DNA of 64,000 bases from Stenopsyche tienmushanensis (lineage: Eukaryota; Arthropoda; Insecta; Trichoptera; Stenopsychidae): the NCBI GenBank assembly GCA_008973525.1, contig WACJ01000070.1, forward strand, positions 496,001 through 560,000, written 5' to 3'. The notes beneath the pieces were generated by a model. That model worked only from the letters and a program-made list of their open reading frames with translations. It ran no database searches and had not been told where the DNA came from. Position 1 is the first letter of the stretch. Each line of letters starts with the position of its first letter. Both the position numbers and the translations under genes were made by a program. Below, in pieces: positions 24,341-36,677 of the stretch.

Positions 24341-25142
24341 AGGGATCGAGCCATAACTTTCTATAGTGACAATATAATTTTAGTATAGTATAAAATGTTC
24401 AAAATTTATTTTAGGACAGTGAAAAACCTAATAACCATGATATTTTGTATTGAAATTCCTTCATGCGCAAAGCGTTATAGAGAAATCAGCACGGAAGGCA
24501 TATAATGCGCATGCGTGTTCACCCTTAGCGTTTTGAATTTTTATGAATATTGAAGCTTTCATCAACATTAATAAGAATCTAATCTAAAAATATTTATCAA
24601 AATCTTTATAACCATATTTCAGATTGGCGTGAATATTCAATTGCACGAAGAAATTAAATAATCCCAATCCTATTTTGTGCATCACAACTCCAAATATAAG
24701 CATTTTAAGAGTGCACTGACCATATAAACGGAAAGCTGAAATTTCATACTGCTTCTGGATTATATGGAATAAATTTGCTTACGAAAGAAGGTCGGACGAC
24801 TCTTTAGATATACGTAGAGATATGTTTTTTGTTCGCGTGTTGAAATCATACGTTATATCTGCATTAATTCAGCTCTGAATTTAATCATCTTATTCTAAAT
24901 ATGTAATACATTTTTCAGATTTATGACTTATTTTAGAATATAAATAGAGTGCAATTGCTTTAACATCTACTGTCGCCCATCAACTAACTTATCATTTGTA
25001 ATTAGATACCATAGCATTGCTCTTATTTACAAACTAGATCGCTAATTTTTTTATGATTATTCACTCATTATATCAATTATTTGATATAAATCTACCATAG
25101 TCGCTTTTCTTGGTTATAAAAAATAATAACAGATAATAAACT

Positions 25143-25175
25143 GGAAGATGTCCTTCCTGTAGCCAGATCTCTTGG
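25143..25175 (+). repeat. Tiny LTR family fragment, plus orientation
   Basis: 'gtccttcctgtagccagatc' matches the LTR centre. It lies head-to-head with the minus-orientation fragment that follows at 25215. Confidence 0.5.
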
Positions 25176-25214
25176 CCTTCTCTCACTTCAACAACAAAGA
25201 AAACAGCTAACACA

Positions 25215-25334
25215 AGCGTCGAATAGAAAGACTCTTCACTAAATAATTATTTGTTCCACATGAGGGAGAGAGAGAGATCTGGCTGCAGGAAGGACGACCT
25301 CCCGCATCCAAGGTTAACCGACGACTCTCTTAAT
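25215..25334 (-). repeat. LTR family fragment, minus orientation
   Basis: 'gcgtcgaatagaaagactc', 'agagatctggctgcaggaag' and 'taaccgacgactctc' are collinear with the complement of the 48554 copy. It abuts a mariner remnant on its right. Confidence 0.65.
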
Positions 25335-25870
25335 TCTTGGCCAGGAAATCATTGACAATGAAAGCCCTGTGGCCTGGCGTGTTGTCGTGATTATTTTTCT
25401 ATGCGTTTTTATGTCAAAATCTTCAACTACGATGCTATAAATGGTTGTTTTTTATATTTAGAGTTTCTGTTATCCATTAAAAGTTCAAATAATCATGTAA
25501 ACATGTCATATTTTCGTCCATTAAGAAATTTGATAGATTCCAAATGCAGGGTTCGTCGGCGACCTCTTTAAACAATTTGTACCATCAGAGAACTTGTGAT
25601 ATGGCCAAGAAATGACTCCCAGCGGTCTGCTGATGATTAATAGGAACGTTTCTGTGGCGGATTTCCTAAGTTTAACGCAAAGTTCACATACACAATGTTA
25701 CATTGCCCCAAAAAGAGATTCACGGGAACGCATATCCTGAATCTCAGATCGCTTGCAAGTAAATTTTAAAGGGTTTTAACACTCCTCTTAATTTAAACCA
25801 GTAGCATATTGTTGTATCATTGCGTATGGATAAAATTGGATGTATTACTTATTGAACACCCTGTATGCTG
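25335..25870 (-). mobile_element. Mariner/Tc1-type relic
   Basis: The minus-strand translation at about 25340-25400 gives NHDNTPGHRAFIVNDFLAKN, the conserved block around the second catalytic aspartate of mariner-like transposases (usually HDNAPGHRA..V..FL). No certain coding remains are seen further upstream. 'attgaacaccctgtat' at about 25851-25866 resembles a Tc1/mariner end and may be its terminus. The extent is uncertain. Confidence 0.55.
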
Positions 25871-26999
25871 AGATATGCGGGGAATAACTCATTATAAATT
25901 AATAAAATCATAAGAAACTGTAACTGCACAAGTTGATTGTCGACAATTAAAAGTTTTGTATCAAATCATTAAGAAAACTTCGTTTATAACTCGATAAATA
26001 TTATGAACTCGTATTAAATTAAAGTGGTCACAAAACTTTTTTTTTGATAATCATTTCGTTTTTAAAGACAATTAACGCATTCGTGGACACGTCTGCAATT
26101 GCAGATGGATGTGGAAAGTGTTTATTGCATTGGATATGTCTGCGAATATAGGCATGCGTTTATTAATGTGCATGTATTAACATTTCTTATTTTGACGTTA
26201 ATTACTCTAGTGAACTTTCAGAAATAGATAATGAGTCTACTGTCGATAAAAATGACGAATATACCAACGCCAACGATTCTGAAGTTGAAAATATATCTCC
26301 TAATAAAAATAATCCTGCTTCACAACGAAATGATGATTGGTCACAGACTCATTCAACAATACCAGATTTTGGTTTTAATTCTGTATCTTCAGTAATAAAA
26401 AGTATATTGGAGATATACCTATATAAATGTTTAGAAGTATTTGGACTGGGGATTTTAAAGAAAAATGTTTTCACGAGATCCATTGTATTATCATTTAATA
26501 TTTTCTTACGTAATGTCAGGTAGATTTGAAAAAAAATATGCAAGGCTTGAGAAGAGACAGGGAATAATAATAGTGTGTTTATTGATAGTCTAACTCAATT
26601 TCTATGTTCATGAATTGCGTCGCTAATCCGTGTTCGCGAATGCGTTAACAGTTGAAGTACGCAAACTATTTGTATATGTTGAATTTCGACTTTTATCGAA
26701 ATTCGGCATTTTTACAAGCCAATTTAGTTGAAAGCTGTATTGGTTGATAACGTATGACATTTTCGCCAAAAATGTCAGTTTATTATAGGCTTGCTTTATA
26801 ATGAAATGAAATATTAAGTACACTTTTGATATGATGAAAAACCGATGTGAGCTATTTTTAGAGGCATGTTCTGGATGAATTTTTTTCGGGAAAAATTAAA
26901 ATGTTTTGTTTTACAAAAGTTGCGCGGAATTGAGAGCTTTTTATTTCATAGAGAAAGTTTTATTTCCGCGGGTATCACACGAATAAAAATTAGAATACT

Positions 27000-27780
27000 T
27001 GTTCGTGCGAAAGCACCTAAGGGGTTTTTAAGTATCATTTGTTAGTGACTTTTGTGAGCGCTACAAATTCGACGATAATCATGGCGCAAATGTGCGTGGG
27101 CGTGTATAAAACATTTTCGGAACAAATTTCGCCCGGGCCAAATTCAATATGAAAATTTTAAAATCCATGTATATTTTATGACGGGGAATTTTCGGCGCGG
27201 AGTAAGTAACGCGGACATAATTTCGCGTCGGAAAACTTCTTGGCGGAAATTTCACGCAAGATTTTCCTGGGCCGCATTTGAATTAGAGGCGAGAAATGAG
27301 CGAGACGGGCGTGACTTTTAAATTGAGGGCCCGTGGCTGATGGTTATCATCCGAATGTCGATTAATCTCATTTGCTGGGACGTTTTGGGCGACAATCGGG
27401 CGCATTCCCGGGATCAAAGCCCGGGGCGGCCCTCTCCCGTATCAATTACACCGCGAGCCCCTAACAAAGGCCTTTTAAAACACTTGTAATTTGGTTTCAT
27501 CCGAATCCAAAAGTAATTTTATTCCCTTCACCGCAATCCGGACAAAGGCATTACGGGCTAATTGCTCTCGATTCGCTCGCCGAGATTCTTGCCAAATTAT
27601 CAAGTATTTTATGCGGATTTAACGTCCATTGCCGCCATCAAAGTCATTTTAATCATTCTGCGATGGCTTTGGCGTTATTTTGAATAGCCACGCAAAGGCA
27701 CGCTCATTTTTAATCCCCATTTTTAGGAGGAGCAAACGTCGAATTGCCGACCCGAGTGATCTTAATCGCTGCCCTCGATC
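27000..27780. other. G+C-rich single-copy-like island
   Basis: This is one of the longest stretches without transposon remnants, with balanced composition and AT-core homeodomain-like words (attaat, taattg) between G+C-rich blocks. No convincing exon was seen. Intronic enhancer DNA is a reasonable guess. Confidence 0.3.
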
Positions 27781-28189
27781 GCCTTCGAACAAATTTTCAA
27801 ATCTTAAATGCCGCAAACATGATGTCCAACCATTTAAATTTAATCAAACCATAATAATTGAAGCGATAAGAATGAAATTCAATTGAAAATCCAGAAAAAA
27901 ACCATGAGCTTTGGGTCGTATTTTCAAAAACTCATCGCATGACTAATACACGATTCCATATGCCTAGAGAATAAATACTATTACACAAAACGATACTAAA
28001 ACCGCTTTATGATTCACGATATAGTAAAAAGATTCTAGTAAATGAATAGAAGGTTCTCATTACGCTATAAAGACCTTAAGGCGCCAGTACTATAAATGCC
28101 ATAAAAATTACTTAATGTCTCTTAAAAGACAGATTGTCTGGATAAAAATGATATTTATATCCAAGAAATCTGCACAAAAAAGTTGACAC

Positions 28190-28480
28190 ACCTGGCTTAT
28201 AGAAAGGGGATCCTAGCGTTTAATTGAATTGATTCTGCATATTTGTCGGCCATTTTGTTCAGTCACAGTAAATTCTTCCAATGGAGAAATCGTCACACGC
28301 TCCCACTACATTTCGTCCGTTTTTTGGCTTTGCAAAACAATACCGTCGCGAGTATCCATCAGAAGCTCGTGTTAGTTGAATTGAAGAAACATGTTGAAGT
28401 GATGATGAGGCATGATAAACAAAAATTGTTATACATGTCGACAATAACAACATCAATAACAACCATTTTGTTGACTTACA
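28190..28480 (+). mobile_element. Mariner family 2 leader fragment
   Basis: It shares 'gtcggccattttgttcagtc', 'cagtaaattcttccaatgga', and the 'cgtcacacgctccc' and 'gtcgcgagtatccatc' segments with the start of the copy at 30205. No transposase domain remains. The 118-codon frame over it (28243-28599) is incidental. Confidence 0.65.
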
Positions 28481-28599
28481 ATATCAATAATTACACAAAT
28501 AACGTCGCTGCTTTCTTTACTCCATTTACAATCAACCCTTCTATAGCGTCGTCGAGCTATAGAAAGTTAGGTATCAATACAAAATTTGTAAATGTTTAA

Positions 28600-30200
28600 T
28601 TTGTTAACAAGTGCAAAAGACCAACACAGAGGCCTTTGACTATAAAATATTTCGTTAATGAAGTGAACGCTATAGGAATCGACTAACATATGTACGCAGG
28701 GTTGCAGCAGCTGAAGAGGGGGGAGATTTAGTGGTTAAAAATCTTACACTACCACCAGAATGGTGGTGTCCTTTGAAGATTCCTTCCTTCGCAAACAAAT
28801 TTTAAAAAAATAATTGGATTAAAAATTCCATCTACATGGCAATAAATTTGGAAATCTGGAGGTGTTTCTGGTCAATTGTATCCACCCAAGCTTATGATTT
28901 TCTTATCCATAATTTATCATCCGATAGACATGCAATTAATTTGCACAATGAAAATATCATAAGCTTTTTTACTAACAAAAATTCTATCATCATTTTTAGA
29001 ACAGTGTCGTATATTTTGATTAATTAAGTAACTGTGAGTAATCTCGTGACTTGGCTATCGCACTCATATTGCAAATAATCTCAAGTTTAAATCTACAAGT
29101 ATGATTGGCCACCATATTTTTAAAAGTATACAAACGCTTCTAAAACCGTACCATAGTGATATGCAAATGTCTTAATCTTAATAGAAGAAAAAATATTTTA
29201 TACAGTATATCTTAGTTTGGGTCATTTTGATTTTTTGCAAAATAAAGAGAGTAGTAATAGAAAAAATACTAAACTTAATTTAAATTTAATTTAATACAGA
29301 CAATGCGGTTTTAATAATATATTGTAATGCAAAAAATATATATATTTGTAATTCTTATAAACCTATCAAAATACATATACAATATCATTTGAATTTACGC
29401 CTTCGATTACGAGAAAATTAACAATTATACGTTGCGCAACAGAGAATGAACGGATCAAGAAGTTTTTTATCCGATGTAGAAAATGTATAAAAATAAGATA
29501 CTCCATTTGTATTTTTACATATCTACTATACTTTGATGTTTTGTCACAAAAACAGAAATGCAATCAAGCGATAGAAATCTCACTAAGTTCCAACAAGAAT
29601 ATTACACCTTTAAATCATGTTGTTAAAGTCTCCACCTGAGTATACGAGTGAAAATGACTCCCCTGATACAAATGACTCTCGTGCATGATTTACATCAGTG
29701 GTATGCAACTTTTTGCCGGAAATTTCATTTGTGGGACACATTATAACTTTGATAATTGCAATTAGGTCATACAGCCTGAGCTTCTCAAATATCATAATGC
29801 AATGCATACCAAAAAATAAATATGTAACCTATATATACAGTATTTACGTTTGAATTACATTTTTGTTGGCTTGAAATATATTTTTTAAGAGCTAAAATTA
29901 TAATTTCGCGTTATTTAGAATAATATTATGTGGTAAACATAGCTATGTATGATATTATTTAATATTTTATTGGCAAACATAATTTATAAGAAATTGAAGG
30001 CAAACACAATTTATCACAATCGAAAATCGGACATTTCATGTGTAAACACCTGATAAATTATTTTCATAAAAATGTGTCTAAAAAGCAATTTGAAATTTTA
30101 TGCTCTAGAATGCAAAGCACTGAACCGAAACTAAATATCGGTTTTATCAGTTTGGAACAAGTCTTAAGCAAAAAAGGGTTTGGTTAATTTTTGTGTTGAT
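28600..30200. other. A+T-rich stretch without recognised features
   Basis: There are several short frames but no protein similarity and no match to the repeat families. Confidence 0.45.
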
Positions 30201-30204
30201 ATAC

Positions 30205-30965
30205 GAGCGTCATCTAGAAAGTAAGGTTACAAGGGCTCCTGAGACCGAAAGATTTTTTTAATTTCAAATTTGGTATACCTTATGTATAGCGGGAATCTTA
30301 ACGATCATTTTGTTTGGTTCCACGTGTTTGTCACCCATTTTGTTCAGTCACAGTTAATTCTTCCAATGAACAAATCGTCACGCGCTCCCGCTCTCATCCG
30401 TTTTTTTTTTATTTTGCAAAGCAATACCACCGCAAATATCCATTGAAAGCTCATAGAAGTTCATAGTAGTATTTTGATAAGTCGACAATATGTCACGGAG
30501 TGGGTCAGATTGTTCAGAGAAGGAGTGAAAGACCATCAGTGATTTTTAACAAACTTGTGCAAAAAATTGAAGAACATGTACGAAATAAGCGCCGTATGAT
30601 TCTTAACGATCTTCACAAATAACTTCCTGACGTTTATTGAAGTCTCTTTAATAATATTGTGCTAAAAAAACTCGGTTACTAGAAACTGTGTGTGAGATGA
30701 GTACCCAGAATGCTCACAATAGAGTACCATCATACTGTTGTGCATGAATTTTTAGATCGTTTTACACAGGAAGGAGAAACTTTTCTGGATTCCATCGTGA
30801 TAGGGAATGAGACGTGGGTGTGTTTCTACATCCTAAAGTCTAAAAAATAATCCATAAAGACAGTGACATACAAAATCTGGTACCCCGATACCAGAAATGT
30901 CTCAACCCCAACGGCTATCCAGATTAGAATTCCCAGGTTTTAATTGGTTTTCTAGTATTTTGTAC
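30205..30965 (+). mobile_element. Mariner relic (family 2), most complete copy
   Basis: The left end repeat 'tctagaaagtaaggttacaa' is at 30213-30232. After a leader, the plus-strand translation gives QIVQRRSERPSVI, KLVQKIEEHV, then KLGY and VPRMLT, then HEFLDRFTQEGETFLDSIV and GNETWVCF near 30810. The last motif is the mariner TGDETW block with the catalytic aspartate changed to asparagine. Frameshifts and stops are frequent and the right end repeat was not found, so it is inactive. Confidence 0.8.
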
Positions 30966-31254
30966 TCCAAACTGGGACTTCCAAAGTTCCAGCCAATAAG
31001 TATCAAGTCATTATCCTTTCACTTATTAAATAATATTATTGTATACTTCTAGATCATAGATATAGAAACATAATTGGATAATTATATGGATTAACAATAA
31101 GTTGAGCAGTATAGTCGCGTATTTGCGATCGAATTGCGATTCAGAAAGAGCATTCTTACACGTTAAGCTTGGAAAGAGACAGAAACAAACACAGAGAGTG
31201 TGTCTATATGATACTAGACTATGATAACCCAATTTTTTCAACTAATAATGATGA

Positions 31255-31430
31255 CCCCTAATGAATCGATTTCAAGTGTATTGATTATGTTTACCCGAAG
31301 AAATAAACGAAGATAATGTACTATCAACAGTGTTTATTTACAAGATTGATTCACACTGAGCGGGGCTGAGAGATAAATGGATTTATGCGGACGATAAGTG
31401 GTACACATACGAATATAGTATCTAAGTTTA
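31255..31430 (+). repeat. Dispersed repeat family T, copy 2
   Basis: It matches 35740-35890: 'atgtttacccgaagaaat', the 'ctatcaacagtgtt' segment and 'gcggacgataagtggta'. One reading frame gives YKIDSH, a stop, then a DDKWYTYEYSI peptide very like DDKWWTYDYSI in copy 3. Confidence 0.6.
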
Positions 31431-33149
31431 TGATGATTTAAAACTAGCTCACTACTCAAAGGGTTAGAGTAAATTAGACAATATTATTCATATAAAATGC
31501 CTATAATAAAATAAGAAATAATATGTTCTAAACTATGCTAGAAAATAAGTTTTTAATAAAAATAAAACCATGTAAAAAACCCAAAAATGAATCATCCAAA
31601 GGTGAAAAACCGTTATTTTCCCCGGAACGAAAACCTTTCTAGAATTTGATGGAGTTTTGTGATCCTTTTTGTTTAAAGAATTATAATTTTTTCTCAGTAA
31701 TCGTATATTAATGATTGACCAAACATCAGACATTTCATGTGAAAAACTTGAATCATATGATTTCCCATGAACTGTTGCATTAAATCAAGCAGGAATAATA
31801 TTTCACGACCCCCTGGAATATATTAAAAATTTGATTTTCAGAAAATCGCTCCAAGTCATAATAAATCGAGTGTAAGATACGAAAGCAATAAGTACTCCTA
31901 CCGAGCATGTTTTATTGCGGCATCTGATATATACACACGTTTATGATTCGAGAACGAAACGCCTGAATAATTTTTCCATGAATTTTGTCCGAATCACCCA
32001 TTTATTTTTAAATAACAAGTTACCCCTTCGGTCCTTTGTGAAATAGGACGCAGTCGAGGACGAGACTTGTTTCTCTTGCCCTTCAACAAAGTGGATACAT
32101 TATTCATACTGAACATTGGCCAAAAGGGAGATAACTTCCACATACCACCACACGAATTTCCTTTTAGATACTCGCCATTCAGGCATCGTCAATTAAGTTT
32201 GGAAATCCGAAAATATTTTATTCGGCGCTCGTAACAAAATCAAGATTTATGTATCCATGTAGTCGATCTATTTAAAACTGAGGGGTGCATAGCGTGCCTC
32301 GAGCTACGTACTGCCACTTGAAGAATTTGCATACAATCTTGTTGAATGTCAAAAGCAGTTTATCAAAATTCATGCCAGATTGGATAAACTTAAATGATAA
32401 ACATCCCTTAAAATATGACTTGCTTTAAATCAAGGCTCTTTATCCTGAGTATGAATTACGAGTGTTTTGACCCGTTGGAAATAAATGGAATAGTTAATTT
32501 CATAGTTTTCATCATTACATTTAGACATTATTTAGAGCATGAAATACGAGACGTATTTGCCGATCTAATTTCAAAGCAAGCTCCGATACATGCATACGTT
32601 TCGTATACATAAAATATACATGTATATCAAATTAAATTACGTTTAAATGTTTCTTGTTTGCCTTTAATCCGACGTCCGAGATCTGTTGATTGCGGTATTC
32701 CATTTGTGCTTTTCCGGTTAGGAAACTTTCTTTGAGTACAGTTCTTTGAAAAGTTTTCTCCGAGTCTTAGTGTGGACGTATTATGACCAAACAATCGATA
32801 AGCTTTATTGCAAAGCTCCTCCATTGGGAATTCGGAGGAGCTTTTAAACGTCCACGGACCATTTAATGTATTAAATAAAAACAGCATATACACCGACTAC
32901 ATGTATTGTGATATAATTGAAGAGCTTTATTCGAAGCTCGCTAACAGTATTGACCATTGGAAAACCATTATATTTTCTTATAGTAAATACATTCTTAAAG
33001 AATAACCGATATTCTAGAAAAGAAGACATGGTTTTGTAAAAAAAAATCATGATTTGAAAGCTAATTTAATTAATTTCTTTAAAATGCTGATGATGTTTTA
33101 TTAGACTATGATAGAGCCAATTAGCTTAAACGTCATGAGAAATTAAAAT
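31431..33149. other. A+T-rich stretch with one paired-word region
   Basis: No transposon or gene was recognised. Near 32805-32840 'gcaaagctcctccattggga' is followed by 'cggaggagctttt', forming a local inverted word. Confidence 0.4.
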
Positions 33150-33265
33150 CCAGCAGGCAGTTAGCCGAAAAGAGATGGAGAATCGTTTCTACCCTCTCAC
33201 TATGCCATGTTATAGTGACCAGTAGCACGCCTATTTTATTATATATTACACAAACACAACTTTTA
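33150..33265 (+). repeat. Dispersed repeat family S, copy 3
   Basis: 'gaaaagagatggagaatcgt' and 'cctattttattatatattac' are in the same order as in copies 1 and 2. Confidence 0.6.
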
Positions 33266-33832
33266 TTAATAGGCAACCCGATTATATTAAACTTTCAATA
33301 TTTATATTTTCAGATTCAAAAAATATTATAAACCAAAATCAAAACTATGTATCAGATCTTATTTTTTGATAGACCCGAAGCGATAAGTCCTTTCGAGTTA
33401 CAATCCGCCCCTATAAGCACTTATGGCTAAGCCCAGATAATAGGAGAAGGTAATCAAAACGAGATATAAAGATGATGGTTTTTTCCAAGACATTTAAATG
33501 GAGTTTCTCCTGAAAAGAGAAATACCAGCTGCGAGACTCCGGTGTCGAGCCACCCTCTTTCGAGCAAAGCCATCTCTCGATTGATCTTCCGTTGACAAGA
33601 AGATGGACTATGACCACATTCCTTTTATTTTTTTATATATTTTTTTGTATGTAGTGGTTAAAAATTATAATAAATACGTAATAAAATTGTTTTGAGTATG
33701 AAATAAAATTGGCCAAATAGGTATGGTATTTATATCGCAAAATGTATCATTACAATGTATCCAAAATTATATTCTTTTAAACCAATAATTGTATATCCCC
33801 ACGCAATGGCGCTGTTAAACTGTACAGATTTA

Positions 33833-34110
33833 ATTCGCTAGATTAATAGCGAAATCTTCCGTTTCGCTGCGAAGTCATTTCTGACACCAATGTAGTGTGG
33901 TGGAGCTCCACTCCCACGTGGTTGTAGAGATGCTGTGTTCGCACGCGGGTCCGGTCTTCTATCGGGTTGTTTGTATGTAGCTGAGCGGTGTAATGGATTT
34001 AAACGAATTTCTTTATTGATGACGAGAGCGATAGAGAGAGATCTGGCTGTGGGAAGGACGTCTTCCCGCAATTAAGGCTATCCGACAACTCTTCGCGACT
34101 TCCAAGAGTT
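33833..34110 (-). mobile_element. LTR with adjacent tRNA-Leu-type primer-binding site, minus orientation
   Basis: Read on the minus strand, the LTR core (cgtccttcccacagccagat, then a caataaag signal) ends CTACA at 33891. One base later TGGTGTCAGAA runs from 33889 to 33879. This matches the complement of the 3' end of tRNA-Leu, the usual position and spacing for a reverse-transcription primer site. It fixes the orientation of the whole LTR family. Just beyond, 33833-33863 carries the LTR 5' segment 'agcgaaatcttccgt' in the opposite orientation, so the copy is rearranged. No internal coding region remains. Confidence 0.65.
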
Positions 34111-34479
34111 CGCAATATGCTCGCATTTATAAAGCATCAAAATCCTCAATTGGATACAACAATCCATATTTTAAAATATTCGTATTTACGTTATGATTTA
34201 AAATTTATTAACTGTTAACCACTTGACGTATATATAAAAATTGTATTAATATTACTTGATAACCATTTTATAATAAAATGTCCAAATCCCATCATGTCTA
34301 TAAGTTTTTTTTTTAATTAGAAGGTCATATTTATTCAATTTTATTATTTTTATTTATATTTATTGTCAAACGTGTATATTCATATTTAATCGTTTAGTAT
34401 ATAAATATAATTTTGGTTGGGGATTGAATTATAAATTTTAATAATGTGGACACAACTCCAGGTAATAATTAGGTCCATT

Positions 34480-34900
34480 AAGCATGTCAAATGTTTATCA
34501 TCCCTTCATAGGTAGAGGTTGTGGCGGATTAGGCGAACAGAAGGAACTAAGACAGGAGAGGGAGACCTGTTGAACGAGGAGGCCCTGGCTAAGTGGGGGT
34601 GGTATTCCCGGCTCTGGGACCAAAACAATGACATACAAGCCGCCCTAATGACACAACTTGCTCGGTAGCGTGTCGCCGTTTTTGTCTACCCCTAACGCTG
34701 ACTACCCTCTGTCGCCAAATGCCTCCTCCACACACCTCCACTTCCACACTCGACGCATTATTAACATGAACAACTCCATCCCGACGCGTCTACATCCCAG
34801 ACTATTCACTTTTTCATGATGTCTCCTACACTGGTGACGATGAGTTCTATGCGAGTCGTCAAGGCCGCTCATTGTCATAAACATGTGAAGAATTCTCTAT
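34480..34900. other. G+C-richer stretch, unassigned
   Basis: The composition differs from the flanks. No known protein was seen in any frame and no match to the repeats of the window. Confidence 0.25.
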
Positions 34901-35454
34901 TCATGCCGAGATTCTGTGTACGGTAACCACAATGAAAATAATACATTTTTACAAAGCAAAAACGCCTTTGAATATTTTAAACGTATTCTGGGACGCTTAA
35001 CTACGTATGATTGAAAATTCTCTTCAATTCGTCCTCTTAAAAGGCATCTTAAGCGCAAGCATTGCGAGTAAAACGTCTATTATTCAATTCAAATAACTTT
35101 GATGCTACATTAAGAGCGAACGTCTTTGAATTATTTATTTTCTGACATCAAACATCTGCACTTAAATGCTGTGATGTTTAATCTTCTTAGTGCCGATCGA
35201 AAAAAATGTAAGTGAAGAATGCCGAGCCAATTTGACGAAATTTGATTATTTTTAAGGTCTGTGAAAAAAGCATAAAAAGTGAGAATGGTGTTTACAAAAA
35301 TCACATTACGAAATAAATGCTGAAAAAGCTTATACTAATTGTGTTTCAATATTAGTTGACAATCATTCAAATTAATTTTAAATCATTAGAAGTATGTAGA
35401 AGCATGAAATAAGAGTATATATAATATTATGAAAAATGTATAATAAAGCAGATG

Positions 35455-35935
35455 ATAACCCGTTGATGAGGAATCCCGCACATGCTGCAAACAGACTCGA
35501 GCTGAATCGGAGACAGAGACGGAGAGAGTGTCTTACCTTTCATCATACACTCGTGTATCACTCAGTAAAATGATGCTGTAAAGGTACCCCTACACGTCTA
35601 AATATTCTTAAATATTGTGAAAAGCACAATATTTGAACGATTTTTTTCACAGAGTACAAAATATAGAATCATCAAATCAATCATCAACAGATGACGACAA
35701 AATAAATCTTCCACAAGTGCACTATTTTGTTAATGTTTACGCAAAGAAATGAATGAATATTTTAATGCTATCAACGGTGTTAAGGTTCATATATTGATAT
35801 ACAAGTTTGACTCACGCTGGGCGGTCTTCAGAGAGATTTGGGTTTGTATGGACGATAAGTGGTGGACATACGATTATAGCATCTTTATTAATAAACAATT
35901 ATATTATCAAATATTATCATTCTTATCATCTTGAG
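35455..35935 (+). repeat. Dispersed repeat family T, copy 3 (fullest)
   Basis: It is collinear with 15490-16140 and 31255-31430. A frame at 35749-35934 includes HILIYKFDSRWAVFREIW and MDDKWWTYDYSIF. The peptide is partly retained in copy 2 (DDKWYTYEYSI) and copy 1 (YKLHSRCAVQREK), which hints that the ancestor coded here. The family was not recognised. Confidence 0.6.
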
Positions 35936-36579
35936 GTCACATATCTACTCATCCAGGTTACTCAAATTTTAAATATTATTTAAAAAAATGTCATAAAAAT
36001 CATCGAGCTATTGACAGATTTATCGTCTTTGAACCTTTTTTTACTACACTTCAGAGTTACAATATATCGAAATCGCCACTTTTTTAAAGAATTAAAAACA
36101 CCAATATTTCGGCACTTAAAGGGCTTAAAAAAATTAAAAGCATTTAACACAAACATTGCGATTTTTTGGGCTACTTTGTGTTAAAAATCATATATTAATT
36201 TATGACCAAAGCCATTAATTACATTTTTGAATTTGAATGAAAGAAAATCCTATTAGAGGAAAGGAAATAAGTTTAAATGCCTTCGTTATGCTTGAAATAA
36301 AAAACGGGTCGTCATCGAGAAGTCTCGCAGTTGGAATGCTCTCATGTATGAGATTGTAAATAAATACCTTGAATCTTTGACCATTTTGTTCAAATGGATC
36401 ATATAAACGATGCAATATTTTGACCTTCCTATTTAAAGTAATAATTCAAATTTAAACATGACTAAACTCCTCACTTTTGAAAATATTAAAATCAGTCGGA
36501 TTTCTGTCGTTTTATAAAGATGTTTGAATCGGATACAGTGACTTGCTTTATGCTTTAATTTATACTGCACTTTTTTTAA

Positions 36580-36677
36580 ATTTAGACTGACAATCAAATA
36601 TGTTTATAATGAACTGGTAACAGTCCATAAATTCTAATATTGGTTCCAGAAATTTAAATCGGATAATAGAAGCTTAA
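36580..36677 (+). pseudogene. Left part of a mariner transposase split by an insertion
   Basis: The plus-strand reading WFQKFKSDNRSL ends at 36677 and is the WF.RF+.G...L segment of the mariner DNA-binding domain. Its continuation (DEPKTGGPW) is found at 41121, on the other side of the palindromic element. Confidence 0.7.

Noticed and set aside
28243..28599. 118-codon plus frame
   Set aside because: The first two thirds are the non-coding leader of a mariner family copy, and no transposase motif is read.
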